The notes under the pieces: generated by a model
Seen by the model: only the letters and a program-made list of their open reading frames with translations
Databases searched by the model: none
What the model was told of the DNA's origin: nothing
Position numbers and translations under genes: made by a program
Assembly: GCA_030141605.1 (NCBI GenBank)
Contig: JAQGDQ010000326.1
Location: forward strand, 126,001 to 190,000
Direction: 5' to 3'
DNA from: Tubiluchus corallicola
Lineage: Eukaryota > Priapulida > Priapulimorpha > Priapulimorphida > Tubiluchidae
Length of the DNA: 64,000 bases
In this document: positions 35,646 to 48,303 of the stretch, in pieces
Layout: each line of letters opens with the position of its first letter
Position numbering within the stretch: position 1 is the stretch's first letter

Positions 35646-35974
35646 CTATTCCCGCAACAGGGTCACGCATGCAAAACGTTCAGAACATGCACATTTCATT
35701 GTAAAAGTTAATTTCTGGTCCAACAAATCACACGTACGTGCATACGCCCTAACTGTTTCGTTTACTTGGCGAGCGTGGTACAGGCGTATTCCGTACGATT
35801 CATTAACAGAAAGTAATTAGCGCATAAATATTTAAAAACTGATCTTCTTGGCCACAATATTAAAACTTCATTAATACAAGTATCTTACTGATGTATACCC
35901 TCTAGTAAATGCTCCTTAGCGACTTCGAGAAATATTCGTTTAGAATGCAATTAGAAGGGAGTTTATTGTCTTAG

Positions 35975-36220
35975 TACATTGTATTGTATTGTGTTGTGTT
36001 GTGTTGTGTTGTGTTGTGTTGTGTTGTGTTGTGTTGTGTTGTGTTGTGTTGTGTTGCGTTGTATTGCATTGCATTGCATTGCACTGCATTGTATTGCACT
36101 GCATTGCATTGCAACTGTATTGCACTGTACTGCATTGCAAGTATATATATATATTGTATTGTATTGCACTGCATTGCATTGCATATATATGTACAATACA
36201 ATATAATACAATACAATGTA
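35975..36220. repeat. TTGTG/TTGCA pentamer satellite bounded by 16-bp inverted repeat
   Basis: The array starts TACATTGTATTGTATT (35975-35990) and ends with its exact reverse complement (36205-36220). Between them lie (TTGTG)n at 35990-36056, (TTGCA)n variants to about 36150, an AT run, and TTGTA/TTGCA again. All frames rich in Cys, Val, Leu or Gln, Asn are artefacts. Confidence 0.93.
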
Positions 36221-37619
36221 TGGGGCTTCTTTGTACTAAAATTAAAAAAACTAGCACAGGCACCTCTTTTTTCTTTCTTTTTCCAATAAACGAAAGGAAA
36301 AAGCACTTTATATACTATTTTGTTATTTTTAGCAAAGCTTGAATCTCATTAATTGTACGACATTAGACAGTGTAAGACATTACATCGTTTTACCATTGCA
36401 TCGTCATTTTGTCGCTTGTGTTCATCAATAAACTTGATATTTCGCAAACGTATACAATTTTCTTGGAACGAAAAGTAATTTAGATACAGGAAAGCATTGA
36501 GAAAGTAGCATTTTTTGCTCTTAGTAGTCTCATTGCGTTATATTTTCATATTTTCATTGTGAAATATTTTGCTCCAAATATATGCGTTTTCGTCAAATAA
36601 CGCTTGCTATTAACACATAGAAAGTAGAAAGAAGAAAGTAGTTTAAAACATAAAGTATTAGCTAAGGTCATTTAACATTTATGTACCTCGTGCACTTTTG
36701 TAAAAAACCACTTTATCCATTCCTCAACTGCAGCTTCTAAAACACGTACATGGGAAGAAAACATTAACGGCAAAAACGTCAATCTCGCCTTGTCAGATGG
36801 GATGTCACCAGGTTGACAACAACACATTTAACGCATTTCCGTCAATTTGGCTACAATTGAATAATCCTGTCATGCATTTTGAATATGAATAAATAAATGC
36901 GTAACGTACTTAAATTATTAAACGTTCGATTTATGGACGCAAGACATAAGACAGGGGAAAAGCGTTAAAGGAAATAATTTGAAAATGGATATCGCAAAAA
37001 GAGAAAGAACCTCGGGTAGACAGAAAGTTAGCAATTATTTTGTTTAAACGCATTGACGCACTAATTATCGCGCTACTTATGTTTATTTTATAATTCGAAA
37101 AGGTTTCATTGTCTTTAATGTCTAATCTCTGTCCTTAATCTTTGCACTCCCGTTTTATGTGAGCCCAGTTTGTAAAACAGATTGTTTTTTGGATTAATGT
37201 TTTTCTATGTATTTTCTATATATTTAAAGGAATTTTTGCAATTAACTTAATTTATTACATTCTTAGTTCAAATCTTTAGCTCAAGTCTTGTAGCAACAAC
37301 TGAACTGAATAGAATAGAGTAAGGTTGGGTGAACTACGAAACTTTGGGCACTTGTTCGTACCGCTTATAAGGACAAATTAAGCGAAGTGATCGGCTGAGT
37401 GAATTGTTCAAAGTTAGATATTCACTCACACACCTTAAAAATTGTACGGAAATGAAGGAATTAAATTGGAAAACATAGTGGGATAATCACTTATTACTAC
37501 AATATCGTTTTTCATGTGGCATCGATATAAGCATAGAGAACCCTTGTCTGAGTTCAGCATGATTTTTTGATTGAAAAAAGTAGTTTTTGAGTACTCAATT
37601 GAGCTCCTAAATTGAGTAA
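36221..37619. other. intronic DNA, nothing recognised
   Basis: AT-rich, without coding resemblance or clear repeats. Confidence 0.5.
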
Positions 37620-37678
37620 ACAGAAAGAGAAAGAGATGGGGAGAGGGAGAGGGAGAGAGAGCGATAGAGAGAGCGAGA

Positions 37679-37711
<33 letters not shown>

Positions 37712-37722
37712 GGAGAGAGAGA

Positions 37723-37812
<90 letters not shown>

Positions 37813-37832
37813 CAGAGGGAGGAAGGAGAGTT
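37620..37832. repeat. GA dinucleotide microsatellite
   Basis: (GA)n with occasional GGGA, GCGA and CAGA interruptions at 37620-37730, purer to 37808. Confidence 0.96.
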
Positions 37833-40737
37833 AGCTTTATGAAAACCATCTTGTGAGTCTAACATTGTAATTTTATGCATTCCCTATATACGGAGTGGGA
37901 AAAATAAACAATTGACGCGTAGTACCAGAAGTCTAAATTACTAACGGGTTAAATAATTAAGTGTGCAATGGTACATTCGTCTGTATCGTACCCAACGGAC
38001 ATAAACAGATACCACAAACCCCATCAGCTATCAATAAATAATAAACTAAAAGACCAGAGCAATGAAATGAGTGGCTTCTGTTAGCCTATTGAAGAAATTA
38101 ATGAGGGAGAATCCAGACCAAGGTAATCGAAAAGTAAGTCCTTAAGTCGATAGTGCATTCTCCGTAATTCAGTACATTTTATGATAGATGTGCGTGTAAC
38201 CTTATTTTGTGCAGCAGCGAGCTTCCGAAATCCGGTAAATGTAAAAATACAAAATCTTCATGATATGCCCCACTAGACCACTGCGTTTCATCGCCCTTCT
38301 CCTCTATTACGAGTAGAAAAACTCCCAGACCTTGATTAGCCACCAAAGAAATTCCTCCTTCACGTAGTACCTGTTACTAAAGTTTTTTCCTACCTACAAA
38401 TATTTGCAGTCGAAAGTGATTGCCCCTAAACAAAAACAAGGTGTGACCTTGAACAGCTTACTCAACATTTTTGTCCCACTTTTTTCTGATTTTGTATTCC
38501 AAGTTGAGCAGGTTTGGCTTCATTTATTTACCTTTTGCGTAGTTAATCCTAATGATAATGATGATGATGATAACGATGATGGAGGTGATTGAGACTATAA
38601 AAGCGCTTTATTTTCGACTATTTCTCCCGAATTAGCATTCCCGTAAACACAGTACGAGAATTTGTACCTGCACTGCTGCTGTCAGATAACTACCCACGAT
38701 GCTACACGTTGACACAGAGCAACTCTGAAAGCCATGATGAACCATCAAACATTAATACTTCCACACACGGGCGCGCAATAATCTATTTCTGTTGTAATTT
38801 CTCATTTGTTCCACAATATTGAATTGCTCTTTCTTGTCTTGGCTGCAAATCATTTCACAATTAACTCGGAAATGACTTTCGCATTTATCCGCGCTGATCA
38901 CTAGCGAGTGAATATGTTTTCTGTGAGACTAATTTCACCAACACGACAATTCTATTGAGCTGGCTGCAAAATGCAGTTGACGAGACAAATGAGATTTATT
39001 GTGATATTAAACCAGGCTATTCTGTGCAAGGTGTTTATCACCCTGCTTCTTCATTGTACCAATACAAATGAGAACAAAACCTAATAACCTTCCATCTTCA
39101 GGTAATCTGATGGAGTGACAAGAGGAAAGAGAAATATGTGCTGTCAGCCCGCTGGGTTTTAGATAACTACTACCAGATTAGATTTTCTTCAATATGGCTT
39201 TGGACTTAAGACTGGACGGATATTTACTTATTAGGTTTAAATACGCTCTGAGTGACACTTCTTTTCTTGAGAAAGGATTAGTTTTAAGTGTGGCAGATTT
39301 TACTGGAATCTTACTGGGCGAGCAAGCATCTTCACTTGTCCAAATTCTTTGATGGCTTAACGCTTGGGTACCCTTATTTTATTAAAGATGATTTTTTAAT
39401 ATAAGCACAATTATTGAATAACCAAACAACGAAGTTAAGAATGTAAGGTGTTAAAAAGTTCATTGGATCACTTTCAGGATCATAATAATATTACTGAAGA
39501 AGCAAGTAAATATTTAAACATTTTTTGGAGATTTAAATTCATGACGAGACAGTGTTTTAAAAAGTATAGTAACTCAGAATTTCAGATTATTTAAAATATA
39601 ATCGTCCATACGCAAAACCATAATTACAATTGTAACACCTTATAATCAGAATTAAAGAGATTAAATTGTAAAAATCTTACCAAATGAGGAAAATCAATGA
39701 AAAGCAGCCAGCCAAACTGTTTATCTCAGTTTTAATGAATTCCATCGTGTAAATGCATTAACGTTTCAGTTTTGACCTTCCATAGCTTTATGGCCCACTA
39801 TGACAATTAAGGCTTCCACCTAGGTCTATGACTCATTAAATAACTAAACTTTTCGTTAAAGGTTTACTACCTTTTTGTTCCTTCTCTCATGTACTGCAGT
39901 ATCAACAGCAATATGGTTTTAATTATCAGTCTATTTTCATTGAAATTCAATGAAACCTTTCATTTTTGACAGCTCTCATGTCAAATGCGCATTATTAGGC
40001 TGAAACCCAAATTCTTGAACTTTGGTTTCCATTTCTACTGGTTTCGATGCTCTTTTGTTTCTAGTCACGTTCCAACTCGCGACGTGCTTCAGTCAGGTTA
40101 GAAAATCTGCAACAGTTTGGTCTAATACAAAGACAAGCATTGTTTTATATTATATCATCATATTGGACATTACCGATTATTTAAATGGCGGCATTATTTT
40201 TTGGTCTAATTTAGGTTTGTCAACAGTAATACGTGAATGAATGAGGCAGTGAATACCAAATTGCAAAAAGCATTCACATCATAAAGTTTATAATTCAAAA
40301 ACCAATTTTTCAGTATTTGTACAAGTCCAACTTGAACGTTTTAGTTGGTTACTTGATTACTTTAAGGAAGTTATCAAAATCACAGGTTAATCGCAACTTG
40401 AGTTAATCGGTTAATCGCAAAACTGCAAAAACTTGAGCCCAATTTGGGTAACTTGCAGTATCAACTTGGGATCACATTTCAAAGAACTGTTTAAAATCAT
40501 TGAGTACAAAGGTTCGAGCAAATATTTGAAATTTTGCAACTGACGGATAACCCTGCCATAGGTGGAAGAAAAAAACGCGCCTAGAACAGCGATCCAATCT
40601 AATTAGCAATTAAAATGACGGCTTTCATAGCTACGGTAATCAGCAAAAGATTTTCTCCATTTTACTTTTGCTGTGAATCGGGCAAGAAATTGAACGATCA
40701 GGATCCGTTGCTAAAATCAAATGTGATAAAGATAACT
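37833..40737. other. intronic DNA, nothing recognised
   Basis: No gene-like frame. A short GAT run is at 38551-38580. TTTATGGCC occurs at 39788-39796. Confidence 0.5.
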
Positions 40738-41017
40738 AATGATGACGATGATGATGATGCTGATGGAAATGGAGATGATGATAAAGATAAAGTTACATAT
40801 TGACGTACATATACAATTTAGACATTACAATACAATAAAGTGTATACAATACAGTGCAATGCGATGCACAATATAATCTAAATAATCTAAGACTATAAAT
40901 CTATATGATAGGTTTTAATTTTAGGATCACGATACAATAACATTTTACATCAGGATAACACATTTAAAAAATAAGCAGATCGTGAATAAATAAACGATAT
41001 TGATGGTGTGGTGGCGA

Positions 41018-41049
<32 letters not shown>

Positions 41050-41064
41050 ATAATGATGATGATG

Positions 41065-41104
<40 letters not shown>

Positions 41105-41125
41105 AACGACGATGATGATGATGTG
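40738..41125. repeat. GAT and CTG microsatellites
   Basis: A short degenerate (GAT)n at 40738-40790, and a second cluster with (CTG)8 at about 41018-41041 followed by (ATG)n to 41125. The interval between them includes TACAATACAA-like units at 40828-40870. Confidence 0.9.
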
Positions 41126-44100
41126 AGTGCTAAAACACTTTTTGGCAATTCGCTTTTGTAATCCGTAGCTTTGTGAAGTTTCGAAGTTGTAAAATCCTCC
41201 GCCAAATAACTCCACAGTTTCTTATTTCCAAACTAAAACTAGTAATCCCAGAAATTAGAACTATTTAGTTTTTAAAGTGACTTTGAAATAAAAGGTGAAA
41301 TCCCGCCTCACAGGCGAGCTATTGCCAACCAATCTCACCTATAGTGTCAGTACTTTATTCCGGGGGTGGCGTGGTCCTCTGAGATAATAACACCCCAACT
41401 TAACAAAACTGGCTCAGCAAGTTTGCACCCACTTAAAAATCACGGTTAAAAGTCATGGTTAAAGTGCCTCGATAAATGTCAGCAATAAATGCCCGCAATA
41501 AAAGCCGGAAATCAGCACCTGAACAGTTATTTAAACGTTCACACATTAATTTAATTTGGATTTTCTTTGTGAAAATACCTGCAAATGGTATTAGGCGTAC
41601 AGAAACCATTTGACAAAGATTTATATGAATTCATTCATTCGGCGCTGCAAATGTAAAGCACAAAAATTTCCATTTTGGGGACTTTGAACATTAGGTAAAG
41701 CAACACATTGGAATTATATTACCTATTGAGTAAATCAGAAATGAGCCATATACCCGCCATGTTAGCAGCTTTTATATGCTGGAGCATTCTAGATGAATTA
41801 TTAACAAAATTTTACCTACCGCATTTTCTATAACTTTTCCAGTTACAATTGAAAATGAGTCACTGCAAAGGAGCAGTTATTCTCGGAAGTTTATTCAACA
41901 ACCCGGTTTTCTAGGTTGTATCCTGGCCTTTATCCACTTCAAAGATCCCAAGTTATGTCTATGTCTATGTCTAGAAGTCCCGCAAATAACAAACCAGTGA
42001 ACAAAAGTACTTCTACGTTCCTTTTATGGAGATTTTGCATTCCAAATTTGCGTTCCAATTTTTACGTAAAAACATAAATTTGCGTTTATGATTATCACAC
42101 TCTCTCGGAATATTTCGGTATTCTCTCTGATTTTTGTACTAACTTTTAGTATATGTCTCCTAATGAGAAGTTTGAGTTTTTAAATCCATCACAAGATGTA
42201 GAAGTTATAAAAATCAATGATAGATTGGTGCTGAAAATCTGAGAATATACAGACCTGACTGAGATAACTCAGAGCAAGTCTGACTGATTAATTGCAGTAA
42301 TTGTAAAATAATAAGTCTATGATATCAAGACTGTTTATACGTATATATGATACTTTGTTGTATGTGTTTGCGTGCTTGAACTACTATACCATAGATCCTT
42401 TTTGCATTGTTGTAGTTTGTTCCTTTTTCACGTCTTGTGTACACATTTTTTTCTCTGTTGTATTCCGTTCTACGGTTTAATAAACATATATATTTTATAT
42501 TTCATCACAAAGCAGCCTAGCTGCACTAAACTATAATATTAAGTAGGCCGTATTGTTCCTTTGGTGTATTGAACTGAAGAATTTTCAACTTGTGGAACTC
42601 TAAGTGATATTTGCTCTGCTGGTATATGTTCTATGTTACAATGGGCATCAAGCGGTTATTATAACCACCATTTAACACAATGTAGCACTACTCGTGGCCA
42701 CGCTTAATGTTATGACCATTCGCTATACGCTGGCGATTACAAATATAAGTCCTTTGAAGAGAGTTACGATTGACTTGGCATTTTGAACGGAGAACCTTCT
42801 TGTTATGAAAACCTTTTACACGAACTTCGTGATCTGATACTAAGCTTTCACCCTCAGAATAGCAAGAGTCAATTCCAAATCAGTGGCTAGATTATTGTCA
42901 GTCAGTTATCATCGAAACCGCTAAGTGCCATGTGCAAGCGACTCTATTCAACTGAAACCCGTTCAATGGCATGGTTTGAGTGTCCATTCGCTAATGCAAT
43001 AATACCAACTACCTCGATCTCTTTGGTAATGATGCTATAATGCTTGACATGCTCGCTGGATTATTGTAGGAATGTACTTTTTCATTGCAATCATAGCATG
43101 ACATTAACGTGCTAGGAAATGTGAATCTTCAATATTTATTAGACAACGCGCGCGAATGCGCATTAAGCAATGCGCTTGCACTAAAATCTTTCCATTTATA
43201 CATAAAAATATCAAGGTCCTTGACAGGCCAGTCAAATTGAGAAAATTGTGATTACAGTTAGTTAAATAACTGCAACTATTTTGTTACCGAAGGTTGGTTC
43301 TTTCAATCAGAAATAGATAAAAAAACACGACGTTATGATGTCAAAAACTCCTTGATTTATAATCAATATTTCGAGAAGTTAAACTTATCATCACTGTTTT
43401 TAAAATTTGAAATTTTTAACCTTCATTAGATGTTGTTTTAAGAAATTGGCGTACGTATAATTCAAGTATTCTTATTCCCAATAGTGTACAGGTTAATCAA
43501 AATAAAATCATTTATAGATAAAACCATAAAATTACAATTGGGGCTTTATAACTATAATTATAAGTCCAGTGATTCCAGCCTTAATCTGTAACTACGCTGT
43601 CTTTATATTTAAGTATACTTGTATTTTATAGGATAAGTATTAAAACTCTGGGCTACTGACATTAACTTATAATCAACAATTTTATATTATTGTTGCCTGC
43701 AGCTTTTCGATTTTCTATCGCGAAGAACGATTATCGAGTAGCTTTATCGATTTTCGCCAACAACGGTTTTTCTATAAAACAGTTTACGGGGTCGTATAAC
43801 TTTATATCGCGCCTCATATAACCGGCCTTTTCAAATATTTTACGTAACAAATCATTACTAATGAATTTTCACCCAACCATTACAGCAATATTCTGCTCTT
43901 TAATATTCATTTGAATTTATCAATAGCCGCCTAGCGCACTTAATTGTAACTATGAATGCGCGATTATTACAAGCCATCGCGAACAAACAGACTTGGCAAA
44001 TATGTGACGGGCTCTGTAACGATTTTATACTTGTGTTTAGCCTATAGCAAACACATCAAAACATAATATTTCAATTACAATAAATTTTAAATGTGCATTT

Positions 44101-45450
44101 AGCAAGAAGGCATTTGCGTAGAGAGTTAAACACACCTGTTCCGCGTCACAGAGATACATTATAAGACTAAACACACGACAGCAGACGTAATTTTTGCACC
44201 CGGAAGCCCCGTAGTTGTTAGTCATTTTTGCTGCTGCTGTTGTTGTTGTTTGAAAGCTACTCCACTTTTTTCGTCGTGGGAGGCTGAAAATTTGTAAGAA
44301 GTTACCGCTGGCCTACCGTTACCCCAACCCAGGATCGCAGTCGAGCCAGATTTTGAACTTTCCCGATATGGTAGCCGTTATGACGTAATCATTACATCAG
44401 CTTCTTAGTAAACATCATCAAGTTTACTAAAGAATCATCTGAACGTTATTATGCCTTAACCACGGGAAACTCATCTGGCTAGCTAAAAATTGCATAATTC
44501 CAGTATGGCCTCTACTCACAATCTGAGATCATGCGTTCGACCCTCAGCTGGGGTGTGCCAGATTCAAGCTCATTAGTGTTTCTTTTCTTTTTATTAATAT
44601 AAATGTGTAACTAAGATAAAATGACGCTACTTCCAGCGTCATACCATTCTAAACTTCCTCTCATAATGTTAAAATTCTTTTCCTGAAATTGTAATTGAAG
44701 GAAACAGACTAACGAATGACTTGAACCTGTCGACGTGTGGACAAATAATAAAATATACCTAATACAGCTATGACAGGAAGGGCGGAAGTGGGCAAAGGTT
44801 GCAGCGAGTAAGACGTTAAAGACGTAGCAAATTCAAAAGCAGAACGTTTTATTAGTAGTTCCACGTGTGAAATAATTGACTAGCTATACTGTCGCTGTAG
44901 CTGCTGCCGTAGTGGTTGCAAGTGCAAACTTTAAACCATACTATGGATGACGGTTGCCCCCTTCCATCTTTGACAGATGACAGAATAACTGAGCCTAAAT
45001 GATCAATCCAGCCAGCTTAATTTCCTCCCGACTTCCCTCGCAGTGTGCAAACCTTGATACACCTTAATAAATCACATTTCCAACGACATTTGTGTGTACA
45101 TGTCAGTGTATTTAAGCTTATTTGTTCTCCTGCGACCTGTTTGTGGCAACCGTAATAAAGAGGCGAATGCAATTACCTGGCCAGTGTAGTGCATAATCTT
45201 GTCATTTGTGTAACTGATTGAATTCGTGATGGCGATGATGCTGTTACACATTTGGAAAAATTAATGTGGTATCAGTTAAGACTGGGTGAGACAATGATGC
45301 AGTCCTATAATTAAAGTAATCATTGTGTCAGGAATAAACAAATCCAATTGTTTGGTGTTTCCGTGCAGATTAGTTTTTATAGCTTCTCAAGCCACCCTCT
45401 AAAAATAGACGAATTAAATCTATCTTTGCCGACAAAAATAAATAAACCAC
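41126..45450. other. intronic DNA, nothing recognised
   Basis: There is no convincing gene in 4.3 kb. 42360-42500 ends TTTAATAAACATATATATTTT after a T-rich lead and may be a plus-strand retroposon 3' end. 43850-43960 is an AT-rich block with TTAATT cores. Confidence 0.45.
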
Positions 45451-45580
45451 ATAGTACTACTAGTGGTAGTAGTAACAGCGGTAGTGGCAGCAGCAGCAAC
45501 AGCAGCAGCAGCAGCAGCAGTCAGTAGTAGTAGTAATAGTAGCAGCAGCAGCAACAGCCCCAGCAGCAGCAGTAGTAATA
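45451..45580. repeat. TAG/CAG microsatellite
   Basis: Mixed (TAG)n and (CAG)n with AAC interruptions. Confidence 0.93.
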
Positions 45581-46263
45581 TTGTTTTTTAAAAAACAATT
45601 AATACCAAAATTTGAAATAAAGTGAAACAATAACGAAACCTAACAAAGCGAACACAAAACAAATTTCAAAAAAAGACAAAGTTAAACTCTTCCGTCAATT
45701 CACGGACAGAAGAAGTTTTGTTACGGATTTTACATCACATTTACCCATATATATTTCAGAAAATCAAGGCATGAAGTTAGTGATGATGCTAGTGATTGCA
45801 CACACAATTTTCATACCAGTGTTTAGAAAACTGTGAATCAGCTTATTTTTTTAGAATTTCAAGTGTTTAAATGAAGCACGTTAAAACATAGTTCTTACTT
45901 ACTTCATGCGTGTCGTACATTCACAGATGCTCTAATTGCTAACATCTGGTATCTGAACTATTAGATCCAGGTAAACGCAACCTTCGCTTTTGATGTAAAA
46001 AGTAACAACAATAACAAAGGCTCCATCAGCAAATCCCCCTGTAATTTCTGCTGAACGGTAATCTACTGCTCCGCAGGATTATTTTGTACAACTGATTCAT
46101 TTAAATACAGGTGTTTATTAGCAAGAAGATCGTGCGGTTCCTTTTATGTGATGTGGTTAAACACAGAATAAGTGTAACGTGCTATAGACAAACGATATGC
46201 TACTAGTATTATATTCAGATAGATTTATTGGCAGAAACTAGCTGCGTGTGCATTCTTTGTTTA

Positions 46264-46362
46264 GGTGTTTGTCTGTCTATCTGTCTGCCTACCTGCTTGC
46301 CTGTCCGTCCGTCTATACGTCCGTCCGTTCGTCTGCCTGTCTGTCTGTTTGTCTGTTCGATC
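46264..46362. repeat. TGTC/CGTC tetranucleotide microsatellite
   Basis: Degenerate (GTCT)n and (GTCC)n units. The plus-strand CLPT-type frame and the minus-strand TDRQ frame are artefacts. Confidence 0.9.
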
Positions 46363-47505
46363 ACCTGTTACTCTATCAGATTTGAAATGCCCGCATATAA
46401 TATGGTAGGTATTGAAGATGTCAAATTTCTCATTGAAACAAGATGGTAATTGCACTATAGATTAATGTTCGAGCAAATTTGGTGTGTTAGTGGATTAGGC
46501 AAACATGTATTAGTTATTCATTACTAAAATATTTGAAATTCGAACAATTAAAAACATTTTTAAAATACTGTAAGACAGACAAAAAAGACAAAAATCGCCC
46601 CACATAATTACAGCATTGGAATGATATTTTGGTGTATGTAAGAATGTTGAAATGCTTACTCGAGCTCTGCCAAATGTTACAAAGATAACAAGCAGTGGGT
46701 AAATTAAATTCTTCCTACAGACTCAGCAACCAAAATAAACAGAAACCCCGAAAACTGCTGCTTACTTAGTGGCTTTTTCTTGAAGCAGTCAAAAATGATT
46801 AGATTATATCTGCTTCAACTTGGCAATTCTTCGTTTGAAATTTATCAATTACCGCTGTGCAGATACATGTGTTTTTTTTTGCAGCGGGAAGGGCAGGGAG
46901 GAATGCCTTAGTAAATCTTCGAGTATTTTCTCAGAGAGGTTTTCGGATGATGTAATGAAAATAAGCGCAATGCAAGCAGTCAACCTAGTAAAAATTCTCC
47001 GATCAGAATTTGCTTTCTTAAACTTGTACTAGGTACAAGAACCAGATAAACTTCAATAAAAATAAGTCAAATATATTGGTCAGTAAAAATATGTTTATAT
47101 ACGGAGGTTAAAACAAGCAAAATATTAAATTGTGAGAAAGAAGACGAATCTGAGAGAGAGGTAGTTTGTAGACGTATTTTGCTGTAATATTAGTTTTAAA
47201 ACTAGTTAAAATAAAAAAACTTGTTATTGTTGAAACTCATACAAAATCTACAAGCTGATTTTGGACTAAATATCTTGGTCAGCTTAACTGCCAGAATGCA
47301 GAAGCTATTGGTTCGACTTCCAACGAAAAAAATGTCTCAGGTTTTTTATTTGCTGCTTACATACTGTTGTAATTTTAACTTAACTGATTTTTTTTTAATT
47401 TACCGTTAACAAAAAAGTACATTTTTCAACTATGCTTAATTACGGTACAACTGCGCATGTGTTGTTACCATCAATTTTCTGATATGTATAAAAACATAGA
47501 GGATA

Positions 47506-47586
47506 CATGATTATTATTATGATTATTATCGTTATTATTATTATTACTATTATTATTACTATTATTACTATCATTATTATTATTGT
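47506..47586. repeat. TTA microsatellite
   Basis: (ATT)n with ACT, CGT and CAT interruptions. Confidence 0.92.
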
Positions 47587-47642
47587 TACGTATGTTTCCG
47601 GTATATAACTACAGAAATGTGTGCATAACAATACATAGATTG

Positions 47643-48303
47643 AAAAGTTCCAGATAAGAGGCCTCCGCAATAATCCCAAAATAAGAATTAATGCAAAACT
47701 CAAGAGGCGTCGCACCTTGCGGGAACAATACCCTGGCATTAAGTTTCCGCTTCTTGCATGCATAACATATAATATTTTCCAACAGAGATTTGGCGTGTCT
47801 TTGTTGTCAAACCAAGCCAGGTTAGTATTATACAATACAACAACGTGTTTTCTGTGACCGATAAATACTATTACGTCTTTTATTGAAGTTGTTGGCAAAT
47901 CCTTGGCGCTATGTGGTGTCCACGCCAACTCTGGGAGCTCAATCCCACTAGAAAGAAATCATCCAGAACTGATTGGCGGAACAGGAAGTGCTGGAAAAAC
48001 AGACTTTAACTTCAAATTAAGTTGCGCCAGTTTCAGTTGCTTTCATGAATTATTTTCATAGATGGCACTAGTACTGGTATAAGCCCTTTTTGTATGGCTA
48101 GTTGTGCAAATTGTAGTTAGGTTTTATTTTAAATGTCAAATTAATTTTTATTGATTTTTTACTTAAAGGGCATTAATGTTTTCATAGGTATATTTATATT
48201 GTATTTTTTACGTTTTATCAGTCGATTGTAGAAGCTTCATAGCCTATGTTTAGAGTTTGTATAATTCGTTCTTAAATAAACTATACTCTACTCTATTCTA
48301 CTC
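47643..48303 (+). mobile_element. possible decayed retroposon 3' part with CTCTA tail
   Basis: A plus-strand frame is open from 47641 to about 47856, includes KLKRRRTLREQYPGIKFPLL, meets one stop, and stays open to about 48055. T-rich sequence follows and ends TTAAATAAACTATACTCTAC, then a short (CTCTA)n tail. The order coding relic, 3' UTR, AATAAA and tandem tail fits a worn non-LTR element. I do not recognise the protein. The minus-strand frame 47440-47928 covers the same stretch. Confidence 0.3.

Noticed and set aside
44462-44560. tRNA-like GCGTTCGACCC with a possible D-arm upstream
   Set aside because: The T-stem fails to pair and no acceptor stem is found.
47440-47928. 162-codon minus-strand frame as a gene
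   Set aside because: Its C-terminal part is the TTA microsatellite and the rest lies opposite a plus-strand relic that fits a decayed retroposon better.
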